DNA from: Bacteroidales bacterium
GTDB lineage: Bacteria > Bacteroidota > Bacteroidia > Bacteroidales > JAADJA01
DNA: 8,630 nucleotides
Direction of reading: 5' to 3'
NCBI GenBank assembly: GCA_021106665.1
Contig: JAIOTR010000322.1
Coordinates: forward strand, 1 to 8,630
Below, piece by piece: positions 1 to 5,255 of this stretch; position 1 is the first letter of the stretch; each line of letters begins with the position of its first letter. The translations under genes were made by a program, and so were the position numbers. The notes under the pieces are model-generated. The model was not told where the DNA came from. It saw nothing but the letters and a program-made list of their open reading frames with translations, and did not search any database.

Positions 1-127
1 AGCGCCTATGCTGAAGCTTCGGCGTAAGCATATGCGGGAAAACCGCACGTACGGTTTGACGAGGGGGCTGGAAGGATAAGGTCTGAAATTGTGAGTAAAT
101 CCATTACCGCTTATTCTTTCACTCTAC
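1..127 (+). mobile_element. 3' end of a group II intron (domains V and VI), partly degenerate
   Basis: This is the probable 3' terminus of a group II self-splicing intron; the body and any reverse transcriptase would lie left of the window. Domain V: a TGCGG/CCGCA helix (33-37, 43-47) closes a GAAAA loop, followed by a two-base CG bulge (48-49) and TACGGTTT (50-57), the usual domain V 3' strand. The 5' strand carries the AGC triad (27-29), but AAGCATA replaces the expected AAGCCGTA, so one base is missing and one is changed. Domain VI: positions 69-80 pair with 110-121 in a 12-bp helix with two G-U pairs. GGG 65-67 can pair with CTC 122-124. A121 is seven bases from the end of ACTCTAC (121-127), a typical branch-point position and 3' end. 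The damaged domain V suggests a dead remnant. The call rests on recalled consensus and hand folding. Confidence 0.6.
3..36 (+). repeat. Hairpin with TGAA/GTAA internal loop, copy 1
   Basis: Stem TATGC (7-11) pairs with GCATA (28-32). Inside it, TGAA (12-15) faces GTAA (24-27) as a symmetric internal loop, then GC/GC closes a TTCG tetraloop (18-21). The outer stem extends through a C6-T33 mismatch to CGC (3-5) with GCG (34-36). The GAA/UAA arrangement resembles the known UAA/GAN internal-loop motif of structured RNAs. The 3' arm is shared with the 5' strand of the adjoining intron domain V, so the two folds compete. A second hairpin with the same internal loop but different stems lies at 6598-6631. 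Function unknown. Confidence 0.55.
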
Positions 128-146
128 ACAACTGAAATAGCTATAC

Positions 147-163
147 CACAGAGTTACACAGAG
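147..163. repeat. Short direct repeat, CACAGAG twice
   Basis: CACAGAG occurs at 147-153 and 157-163, separated by TTA, giving a 10-bp period. It lies in the non-coding stretch between the intron end and the secreted-protein gene. I recall similar CACAGAG-type strings in intergenic DNA of uncultured Bacteroidota, but cannot confirm this here. Apart from this and the small hairpin at 251-266, I see nothing in 128-280. Confidence 0.35.
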
Positions 164-250
164 AAAAATCTAAATATCATTTTTTAGAATTGAACAGCCC
201 TGCTTAGGCAATATTACAACTGATAAAAAAGTTTTAATTCTTATTATTGT

Positions 251-266
251 TTCTCAGAGATGAGAA
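251..266 (-). terminator. Weak hairpin downstream of the secreted-protein gene
   Basis: TTCTCA (251-256) and TGAGAA (261-266) form a 6-bp stem with a GAGA loop, 14 bases past the stop codon at 281. In the - strand the nearest run of T lies about 20 bases further on, so this is a poor intrinsic terminator and may have no role. Confidence 0.2.
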
Positions 267-280
267 TAATATTTGCCAAT

Positions 281-1471
281 TTAGTTCGGAACCTGGCTGC
301 TTTTTCCCTGGTTTAAAAGCCAAACATCATTTTTGTCAGGATTATCGGTCTGACCATCCAAATCGAGATCACTTTGCAGATAGCCACTTTTTCCAGCTGA
401 ATTTGACCAGGAAGTTGTTTTATCATCCGAATTAATTGTGCCATTGGCATCTGCATCGCCGGCTACCATTCCATAAACACCTCCTCCAAGATCTTTATGG
501 GCAAGTGTGCCGTTATATGCCTGTCCTGCACCAGTTGTGAAATCATAACTATGCACGCCACCTGCTATCAAAACTGAATTAGCTGTTAATACAGGTAAAT
601 GATTTCTATGCCAGATTACAACGTAAAGATTATTTGAATATGAGCTTGAAAATTCAATAACACAATTGCCACTACCCAATAAAAAAGCCGCCTGTCGCTC
701 AATCATTGTTCCACCTGTAGCTGAAGCGGCATCCGTTGCATCGCGTAATTCAACCAATATCCAATCTACTACTCCAGTAAATGCTTCGGAAGATTCAGTT
801 CCGGAATAACCCCAGGGAGATGTATTATAAGGCTGAGAAATTGGAATATACCCTCCGGCTTTTAAATTAGTTTTCATATACGGTCCGTTGTAAGGGCCTT
901 CAAGGTTCACTTTTACATTTAATAACTGGGAAACAAGATTAAAATAAACTCTGAATCTTAATGAATAATCATCAGGGCTGGCATTAAAAGTATAAACCGA
1001 ATCTGTTTTTAAATCAACTAAAACGTTATCCTGAATATCAAAAAGATGAATAGTTGTTGATGGATCAAAAGTATACAACTCAGTTGCACTAATGGTATAA
1101 CTTGTTTGAGCTCCAACATCAAATCCAAACTGCACATATAAGTTGGTTTCAATGGCAGGTAATGCATTCACTGCAAGTTTACAACAGGGTATAATTGAAT
1201 ACAACTGTGGCGCTTCATAAATCCCCGTTAGTTTATAAGCATCATAGGCGGGATCGAAGCCAGGAGTAGCATCAGGTATAAATACGACAATGGTTTGATC
1301 ACTGTAACCATTTCCAATAGCTGTTAATTTCAGGAGATTATCAATTGTTTTTAAATCCTTGAAATAATCAAATTTTTTAAGTAGCTGGCCATGAATATTT
1401 AATGTAGTAACTGTGAATAACAATATTAATATTAAGCTTTCAAGTGTTCTTTTTGTTTTTGATATTTTCAT
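281..1471 (-). CDS. Secreted protein with C-terminal dockerin-like EF-hand tail
   Basis: This is a 396-residue exported protein. Residues 1-29 form a signal peptide: a basic start (KISKTKR), a hydrophobic core around 13-23, and probable cleavage near HG-Q29. The middle (about 45-340) looks all-beta. It belongs to a sequence type I associate with large Bacteroidota surface proteins, with APQLYSI, VDWILVELRDAT and VVIWHRNH segments. The tail holds two EF-hand-like calcium loops: D339, D341, N343, G344 and D350; then D368, D370, D372, G373 and D379. The pair resembles dockerin type I repeats. It ends in SSQVPN, with no obvious type IX secretion sorting domain after the EF-hands. No enzymatic domain was recognised. 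Cysteines occur at C96-C97 and C270. The ATG at 1471 is chosen because it gives a complete signal peptide. There is no Shine-Dalgarno sequence and it appears to be a lone gene. It could be a surface adhesin or a polysaccharide-binding protein; the role is unknown. Confidence 0.85.
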   Translation of the reverse strand: MKISKTKRTLESLILILLFTVTTLNIHGQLLKKFDYFKDLKTIDNLLKLTAIGNGYSDQTIVVFIPDATPGFDPAYDAYKLTGIYEAPQLYSIIPCCKLAVNALPAIETNLYVQFGFDVGAQTSYTISATELYTFDPSTTIHLFDIQDNVLVDLKTDSVYTFNASPDDYSLRFRVYFNLVSQLLNVKVNLEGPYNGPYMKTNLKAGGYIPISQPYNTSPWGYSGTESSEAFTGVVDWILVELRDATDAASATGGTMIERQAAFLLGSGNCVIEFSSSYSNNLYVVIWHRNHLPVLTANSVLIAGGVHSYDFTTGAGQAYNGTLAHKDLGGGVYGMVAGDADANGTINSDDKTTSWSNSAGKSGYLQSDLDLDGQTDNPDKNDVWLLNQGKSSQVPN

Positions 1472-1640
1472 TTTATTAAGATTTTGGTATATAGAATTTT
1501 GTTAAGTAATTAACTATAAAAACAGTTTATAAATTCGGGATGAAAAATACGAAAAAAATCAATTGTTTGCCCTATGATTTAATTAACCTTTAAACATTCT
1601 AATGTTGAATAAAATCATGCAAGACTGACAAATAAATAAA

Positions 1641-1663
1641 TTGTTGAAAAAGTAATTCAACAA
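1641..1663 (-). terminator. Probable terminator of the zinc-ribbon gene
   Basis: TTGTTGAA (1641-1648) and TTCAACAA (1656-1663) make a perfect 8-bp stem with a 7-base loop, 24 bases past the stop codon at 1688. In the - strand it is followed by TTTATTTATTTG. The stem is AT-rich, so it would be a weak terminator. The rest of 1472-1687 is AT-rich non-coding DNA in which I see no convincing promoter. Confidence 0.4.
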
Positions 1664-1687
1664 AACTTTTTCGTCCTCTATCTTAAA

Positions 1688-2008
1688 TTAATAGGAATGC
1701 ATAATGATACGGTATAGCCTTATTTTTTTACCTTCCTTTTCGCATGAAGGGCAGTATTTGTGATGATCGGTATACTCAAGTCCACACTCCTTGCAACGGT
1801 AATGAATAATTTTCAATATATTTTTCAGAGGCGAGGTCATGGTATAGATAATCCCTGTGACCGGTGTAAAAAACAAACTAAAAATTAATGATTTGGCTCC
1901 ACCACATGCTTTGGCTGTTCCTAATTTACCAACTGAAATTGCTACTAAAAAATAAGTGAATACCGCAAGAATTAAAAAATCTGAACTTACATTGCTAGAT
2001 GAAAACAT
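1688..2008 (-). CDS. Small membrane protein with C-terminal zinc ribbon, unrecognised
   Basis: This 106-residue protein has two hydrophobic segments, about 11-27 and 40-58. They are followed by a cytosolic-type zinc ribbon with C72, C75, C86 and C89 (CxxCG, ten residues between the pairs, then CPSC) and a short basic tail (KEGKKIRLYR). Another cysteine, C35, lies between the membrane segments. The ribbon resembles zinc ribbons that bind metal or nucleic acid, but no family is recognised and no function is offered. The start at 2008 is the first ATG and keeps the first membrane helix intact. No Shine-Dalgarno sequence is present, only a weak purine run (AAGAGAA). The gene stands alone between a tRNA unit and the secreted protein. 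It has a plausible promoter at 2062-2092 and a terminator-like hairpin after the stop, which together support a real gene. Confidence 0.7.
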   Translation of the reverse strand: MFSSSNVSSDFLILAVFTYFLVAISVGKLGTAKACGGAKSLIFSLFFTPVTGIIYTMTSPLKNILKIIHYRCKECGLEYTDHHKYCPSCEKEGKKIRLYRIIMHSY

Positions 2009-2061
2009 GATAATTCTCTTTTTTGTTTCAGTTCAATTATTTGTTAATTAGGCAGGTTTAC

Positions 2062-2092
2062 GAAATATATGGCAAAAGGTTCTGTAATGCAA
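2062..2092 (-). promoter_or_regulatory. Candidate Bacteroidota promoter for the zinc-ribbon gene
   Basis: Read on the - strand: TTG (2092-2090), 20 bases, then TATATTTC (2069-2062). This matches the Bacteroidota housekeeping consensus TTTG-N19..21-TAnnTTTG except at the last base of the -7 element. Transcription would start near 2055, giving a leader of roughly 45 bases before the ATG at 2008. Confidence 0.4.
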
Positions 2093-2162
2093 GTAGGGAT
2101 GGATGTTTGAGAGTGAAATAATCAGAAGTTGGATATTAATAAGGCAATAGAATTTAACAAAT

Positions 2163-2187
2163 AAAAAAACCCGGCAAATACCGGGTT
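2163..2187 (-). terminator. Intrinsic terminator of the tRNA(CAU) transcript
   Basis: Read on the - strand, AACCCGG (2187-2181) and CCGGGTT (2174-2168) form a 7-bp stem around the loop TATTTG, followed by a T run (2169-2163). It lies about 63 bases past the tRNA 3' end. This is the cleanest intrinsic terminator in the left half of the window. Confidence 0.8.
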
Positions 2188-2249
2188 AAATAATTTCAAA
2201 ATGCTCTTTAATATTGTTTCCACACTCACCCAAACTCATACTTTTTCCG

Positions 2250-2323
2250 TGGGCCCACCTGGACTCGAACCAGGGACCACTTGATTATGAGTCAAGTGCT
2301 CTAACCAACTGAGCTATAGGCCC
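2250..2323 (-). tRNA. tRNA with anticodon CAU, probably tRNA-Ile2 (lysidine type)
   Basis: This is a 74-base tRNA. Acceptor GGGCCTA pairs with TGGGCCC (one T-G wobble), with discriminator A73. The D arm begins AGCTCAGTTGGTTAGAGC. The anticodon stem is CTTGA/TCAAG with loop CTCATAA, giving anticodon CAU. The T arm is CCTGG-TTCGAGT-CCAGG. CCA is not encoded (CGG follows), so it must be added by CCA nucleotidyltransferase. CAU may mean elongator Met, initiator Met or lysidine-modified Ile2. The D arm and acceptor pairing argue against initiator. Pairs C4-G69 and C5-G68 match the determinants I recall for the lysidine synthetase TilS, so Ile2 reading AUA codons is favoured over elongator Met. Confidence 0.93.
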
Positions 2324-2332
2324 TCTTTGATT

Positions 2333-2364
2333 TACGATGTACGATGTACGATGTACGATGTACG
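2333..2364. repeat. Heptamer tandem repeat (TACGATG, 4.6 copies)
   Basis: TACGATG is repeated four times exactly (2333-2360) and continues with TACG (2361-2364). It begins nine bases upstream of the tRNA 5' end and lies within the predicted tRNA 5' leader. On the - strand the unit reads CATCGTA. Such repeats are prone to slippage, so copy number may differ between strains. Confidence 0.9.
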
Positions 2365-2401
2365 AAACTTCAATCGTGTAAAAAACAAATTGTAAGAACG
2401 T

Positions 2402-2432
2402 TTTGAAATTGGGGTGCAAATTTACAACTTTG
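2402..2432 (+). promoter_or_regulatory. Candidate promoter for the HAD phosphatase gene
   Basis: TTTG (2402-2405), 19 bases, then CAACTTTG (2425-2432) fits the Bacteroidota consensus TTTG-N19..21-TAnnTTTG with one mismatch. The start site would fall near 2439, about 44 bases before the ATG at 2483. Its -7 box directly abuts the -7 box of the opposite-strand tRNA promoter. Confidence 0.5.
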
Positions 2433-2447
2433 CAAACGAATTTCAAA
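2417..2447 (-). promoter_or_regulatory. Candidate promoter for the tRNA(CAU) gene
   Basis: Read on the - strand: TTTG (2447-2444), 19 bases, then TAAATTTG (2424-2417). Both elements match the Bacteroidota consensus perfectly, and the spacing is correct. The start site would lie near 2410, giving a 5' leader of about 85 bases that includes the heptamer repeat. Confidence 0.6.
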
Positions 2448-2482
2448 AATATAATTAAAAAAATTACTTTCACAAAAGCGCT

Positions 2483-3127
2483 ATGTCAGGACAAATAAAA
2501 AATATCATCTTTGATTTTGGGGGTGTTATAATTAATATAAGTCATAGAAATGTAGAGAATGCCTTCAGAAATCTTGAAGTTCATAATTTTGAGGAATTAT
2601 TTAATAAGGCCATTCAATCCGAATTATTTCAAAAGCTTGAAACAGGACAAATCACAGATAATGAATTCAGGGATACGCTCAGAACATTAACTGGGATAGA
2701 TGTACCGGATGAAAAACTGGATGATACCTGGAACCAGATCATTGGCGATTATCGCCCTCAAAGAATTGATTTATTAAAAACAATCAGGCAGAATTACAGA
2801 CTGTATTTATTGAGCAATACAAATCACATACATTTTGAGTTTTACATTCGTAAATTCAAGAATGAATTTGGGAGTGATTTTGTTTCGTTGTTTGAGAAGA
2901 CTTATTGGTCTTTTAAAATCGGATGTCGTAAGCCTGACGATTCACCATATCTTCATGTTTTAAATGAAAACAGCCTGAATCCTGAAGAAACGTTATTTAT
3001 TGATGATTCGATACAAAATATAAAAACAGCCCAAAAACTTAACATAAGAACCATTCATTTAAATCAGGAAACAGATGTAACTGACTTATTTGAAAATGGC
3101 TTTTTAATTGAGAAATTTCTGGATTAG
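2483..3127 (+). CDS. HAD-superfamily (subfamily IA) phosphatase
   Basis: This 214-residue cytosolic hydrolase resembles the YihX-type sugar-phosphate phosphatases; its substrate cannot be told from sequence. HAD motifs in order: motif I FDFGGV with nucleophile D11; motif II LLSNTN with S111; motif III K150 in CRKPD; motif IV FIDDS with D174 and D175. Residues about 19-95 form a helical cap. The usual second aspartate of motif I (DxD) is G13, as in YihX-like proteins that read DLGNV, so it is probably a family trait and not damage. Length is normal for the family. The ATG at 2483 puts motif I ten residues in, as expected. No Shine-Dalgarno sequence is present. A candidate promoter lies at 2402-2432. 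The next gene follows after 71 bases but has its own -7-like box. Confidence 0.9.
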   Translation: MSGQIKNIIFDFGGVIINISHRNVENAFRNLEVHNFEELFNKAIQSELFQKLETGQITDNEFRDTLRTLTGIDVPDEKLDDTWNQIIGDYRPQRIDLLKTIRQNYRLYLLSNTNHIHFEFYIRKFKNEFGSDFVSLFEKTYWSFKIGCRKPDDSPYLHVLNENSLNPEETLFIDDSIQNIKTAQKLNIRTIHLNQETDVTDLFENGFLIEKFLD

Positions 3128-3169
3128 CGCGATTTCTCACCAGATTAATCCAAGCTATATTAAAATTTC

Positions 3170-3177
3170 TAATTTTG
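3170..3177 (+). promoter_or_regulatory. -7-like box before the CPBP protease gene
   Basis: TAATTTTG is a perfect match to the Bacteroidota -7 element TAnnTTTG, 21 bases before the ATG at 3199. No convincing TTTG lies 19-21 bases upstream, so the promoter may be weak or activator-dependent. The gene may also be read through from the HAD gene. Confidence 0.4.
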
Positions 3178-3198
3178 TCCTTTTGTAAATAAAACGAA

Positions 3199-4131
3199 AT
3201 GTTTGAATTCCTGCCAAATTTGGATGGTAAACCATTTTTCCTGAAAATCTCAATACTAATTTTAGTAATTGCCGTTTCGCTTGTGTTGACTTCAATTTTA
3301 GGACTTCTGATTGCCTTGCCATTTTTTGGGACAGGTATTTTAGAGAACTTTAATGAATTAAATAATGCTGGCAATGAGTTTACGATTAGGTTTCTAAAGT
3401 ATTTTCAGGTTGTGAACCAGTTAGGTGTGTTTATTATACCTGTTTTATTTTATGCATATCTTGAGAAACGTAAAATTGGAAATTACCTCAAAGTTGACAA
3501 ACGACCCGGATTGGTTTATTTGGTCTTATCTTCAATATTAATTATATCTTCAATTCCAGCCATTAACTGGATGGTAGTACTAAATGAACAAATGGGTTTA
3601 CCTGAGTTTATGAAAGGGCTTGAAGGCTGGATGCGTGAAAGTGAAGATAAGGCCAATAAATTTACAGAAGCCTTCCTCGAAGTTGACACTATCAGCGGTT
3701 TAATCGTAAACCTTTTTATTATTGCCATGCTGGCTGCTCTTGGAGAAGAGCTATTGTTCAGGGGTGTTGTATTACAATTGTTTTACGAGGGATTAAAAAA
3801 CAGCCACCTGGCAGTATTTATTTCCGCTATATTATTTAGCGCCCTTCATTTGCAGTTTTATGGATTTTTACCAAGAACCGTATTGGGGATCCTTTTTGGT
3901 TATATTTTCATTTGGACAGGATCGCTTTGGATTCCAATTATTTTACATTTTTTATTTAATGGTATCACAGTAGTTGCAGCTTATCTTTACAATACAGGGC
4001 ATATTTCAACAGACATTGAATCTTTCGGGACGACAGATAATAACATAATAATTATCGGGAGTTTTATTATTTCCATAATTTTATTATTTGCTATATACAG
4101 AATCAGGAAAATAAGGTTTACGCAAACATAA
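3199..4131 (+). CDS. CPBP-family intramembrane glutamic endopeptidase (CAAX/Abi type)
   Basis: This 310-residue polytopic membrane protein belongs to the CPBP (CAAX protease and bacteriocin-processing) family, inner-membrane relatives of the eukaryotic prenyl-protein protease Rce1. Signature motifs are present: E183-E184 and R188 in GEELLFRG; H217 in FSALH; H250 and N254 in LHFLFNG. These are the catalytic glutamate and the histidine/asparagine residues of the family. About seven or eight hydrophobic segments run from 13-44 and 68-88 to 284-300. The catalytic core is 165-265. In bacteria, roles range from bacteriocin self-immunity to peptide processing. No bacteriocin or lipidated precursor lies nearby, so the substrate is unknown. 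The ATG at 3199 precedes the first helix; there is no Shine-Dalgarno sequence. The stop codon overlaps the T-run region of the terminator of the convergent exb operon. Confidence 0.9.
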   Translation: MFEFLPNLDGKPFFLKISILILVIAVSLVLTSILGLLIALPFFGTGILENFNELNNAGNEFTIRFLKYFQVVNQLGVFIIPVLFYAYLEKRKIGNYLKVDKRPGLVYLVLSSILIISSIPAINWMVVLNEQMGLPEFMKGLEGWMRESEDKANKFTEAFLEVDTISGLIVNLFIIAMLAALGEELLFRGVVLQLFYEGLKNSHLAVFISAILFSALHLQFYGFLPRTVLGILFGYIFIWTGSLWIPIILHFLFNGITVVAAYLYNTGHISTDIESFGTTDNNIIIIGSFIISIILLFAIYRIRKIRFTQT

Positions 4132-4160
4132 AAAAAGGGCAGATCAAAATGACCTACCCT
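4130..4160 (-). terminator. Strand-specific intrinsic terminator of the exb operon
   Basis: Read on the - strand, AGGGTAGGTC (4160-4151) and GATCTGCCCT (4145-4136) form a 10-bp stem with two U-G wobbles around the loop ATTTT, followed by a run of seven T (4136-4130). In the + strand the same positions give C-A and A-C mismatches, so the stem is broken there. It lies 22 bases past the last exbD stop codon. It partly overlaps the stop codon of the convergent protease gene (4129-4131). Confidence 0.8.
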
Positions 4161-4181
4161 CTATGAGATTAGTAAACTTTT

Positions 4182-4649
4182 TTATTTACTCGCAATCGCT
4201 TTTTTAGCTGTTGAGTAATTAATTTTAAATGCACCCACCTCCCGAAGTTCCTGCTTTACATCTGTAACGATACCCATCCTTGTCTTTTTGTCAACTTTAA
4301 GTGATGTTGTAAGTAATTTCCTGTCAGCTTCATCTCTTGATTCTCTTTCAAGCTGAATGAATTCCCTGATGTCTTTTATATCAGCAAATCCATCATTTAA
4401 TTGTATTCGGGAATCCGTTCCTAACTTTTTACTTAATGGAGGACCGATATAAATAAAACTAACAAGTGATTTTTTTTCTAATTTTTGTACCTCGGTTGCC
4501 GAGGGTGGTTTTACCTGAACTAACAAGGTTGATTCTCTCATGGTTGTTGTTACCATAAAGAAAAACAATAGCATAAATATAATATCAGGTAATGATGCAG
4601 TAGATATTCCCGGGGTTTTTTTACCACCTTTTTTTCTGAATTTAGCCAT
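4182..4649 (-). CDS. exbD: ExbD-family biopolymer transport protein, second copy
   Basis: This 155-residue ExbD/TolR protein works with ExbB as part of the proton-driven inner-membrane motor that powers TonB-dependent outer-membrane uptake. It has a short basic cytoplasmic head (MAKFRKKGGKK), then one transmembrane helix (about 20-37) with the conserved proton-carrying aspartate D22 in LPDIIFMLLFFF. The periplasmic domain follows to the end. Its C-terminal part (about 115-150, KVDKKTRMG through FKINYSTAK) matches the ExbD pattern of a strand, a helix and a final strand. Length is close to the usual 130-150. It is the last gene of the operon, starting one base after the stop codon of the first exbD. 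A perfect AGGAGG lies eight bases before its ATG. A strong terminator follows. Confidence 0.93.
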   Translation of the reverse strand: MAKFRKKGGKKTPGISTASLPDIIFMLLFFFMVTTTMRESTLLVQVKPPSATEVQKLEKKSLVSFIYIGPPLSKKLGTDSRIQLNDGFADIKDIREFIQLERESRDEADRKLLTTSLKVDKKTRMGIVTDVKQELREVGAFKINYSTAKKAIASK

Positions 4650-4650
4650 A

Positions 4651-5241
4651 TTAATGTCCTCCTATATCTTCTGGTTCAGCTTCTGAAATAGCCATGGGAA
4701 TTGCCCTTTGTATAGATTTAATTTTTGCATCATCTGTCAACTTACTAAACTTCATCCCAAATTTATTAATTGAAAGCTCATCCCTAAGCTCCCTGATAGC
4801 TGATGCAAGTTCATTCTGAACCTGTATATACATATCATATGAGGTACCACGGTCATTTTTCAGTGAAATAATTCCTTTTGTAACCCAAACTTCACCACCA
4901 AATAATGGAATTTCTACCATTCTTTTTTCCGGCATATCTTCCGGACTATTGGGATCCGACATATTAGGATTACCTAAAAATGCTTTAGCTTGATCTTTTA
5001 AAAAACTAATATGTCCTGGCTGACCGTTAAAAAGTAACCGGTCGCTCTTACTCACCAGAACTTTAAAGATATTCCTCTCTTTCACCTTGATATCTTCCAT
5101 ATCTTCAGGTGGTGGAGGTGGCAACTTCCTTGTAATTCCCGTATCTATATCCATGGTTGTAGTAACCAGGAAAAAGATAAGGAGCAAAAAAGCAATGTCT
5201 GCCATCGAGCCTGCATTTATTTCATTTACTGGTCTTGCCAT
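4651..5241 (-). CDS. exbD: ExbD-family biopolymer transport protein, first copy (long form)
   Basis: This 196-residue ExbD/TolR-type subunit has a short cytoplasmic head and a single transmembrane helix (about 13-30) with the conserved D15 in SMADIAFLLLIFF. A proline run follows (P41-P45, in LPPPPPEDM), then a periplasmic domain. It is about 50 residues longer than typical ExbD. The extra length is mainly a charged insert around 85-125 (NPNMSDPNSPEDMPEKR and neighbours) and an extended C-terminus ending EPEDIGGH. I recall that long and short ExbD paralogues side by side are common in Bacteroidota, so a mixed ExbD dimer is plausible, though inferred. The start is firmly set by GGAGG five bases before the ATG at 5241. 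That site overlaps the end of the upstream membrane-protein gene. Confidence 0.92.
   Translation of the reverse strand: MARPVNEINAGSMADIAFLLLIFFLVTTTMDIDTGITRKLPPPPPEDMEDIKVKERNIFKVLVSKSDRLLFNGQPGHISFLKDQAKAFLGNPNMSDPNSPEDMPEKRMVEIPLFGGEVWVTKGIISLKNDRGTSYDMYIQVQNELASAIRELRDELSINKFGMKFSKLTDDAKIKSIQRAIPMAISEAEPEDIGGH
4658..4663 (-). promoter_or_regulatory. Perfect Shine-Dalgarno sequence of the second exbD
   Basis: AGGAGG on the - strand, eight bases before the ATG at 4649. It lies inside the last codons of the first exbD. Notable because genes of this phylum usually lack such sites. Confidence 0.85.
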
Positions 5242-5246
5242 TATTA

Positions 5247-5255
5247 CCTCCTTTT
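5247..5255 (-). promoter_or_regulatory. Perfect Shine-Dalgarno sequence of the first exbD
   Basis: AAAAGGAGG on the - strand, five bases before the ATG at 5241. It overlaps the TAA stop codon (5256-5254) of the upstream gene, which favours re-initiation by terminating ribosomes. Confidence 0.85.

Noticed and set aside
247..435. Open reading frame on the + strand at the end of the secreted-protein gene
   Set aside because: Antisense to the EF-hand coding region; composition does not resemble a protein.
2333..2364. Possible CRISPR array
   Set aside because: The repeats are 7 bp with no spacers, so this is a simple tandem repeat.
2285..2473. Open reading frame of 62 codons on the - strand
   Set aside because: It runs through the heptamer repeat and the tRNA(CAU) gene, so it is a by-product of those sequences.
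3039..3374. Open reading frame of 111 codons on the - strand
   Set aside because: Antisense to the HAD gene end and the protease start, both of which have firm family motifs.
3516..3728. Open reading frame on the - strand within the protease gene
   Set aside because: Antisense to the CPBP core region.
3199..4131. CPBP protease as part of an abortive-infection or bacteriocin system
   Set aside because: No toxin, precursor peptide or defence gene lies nearby; the neighbours are housekeeping genes.
4171..4190. AGTAAA/TTTACT inverted repeat as a terminator for the protease gene
   Set aside because: The T run is in the loop rather than after the stem, and it overlaps the exbD stop codon.
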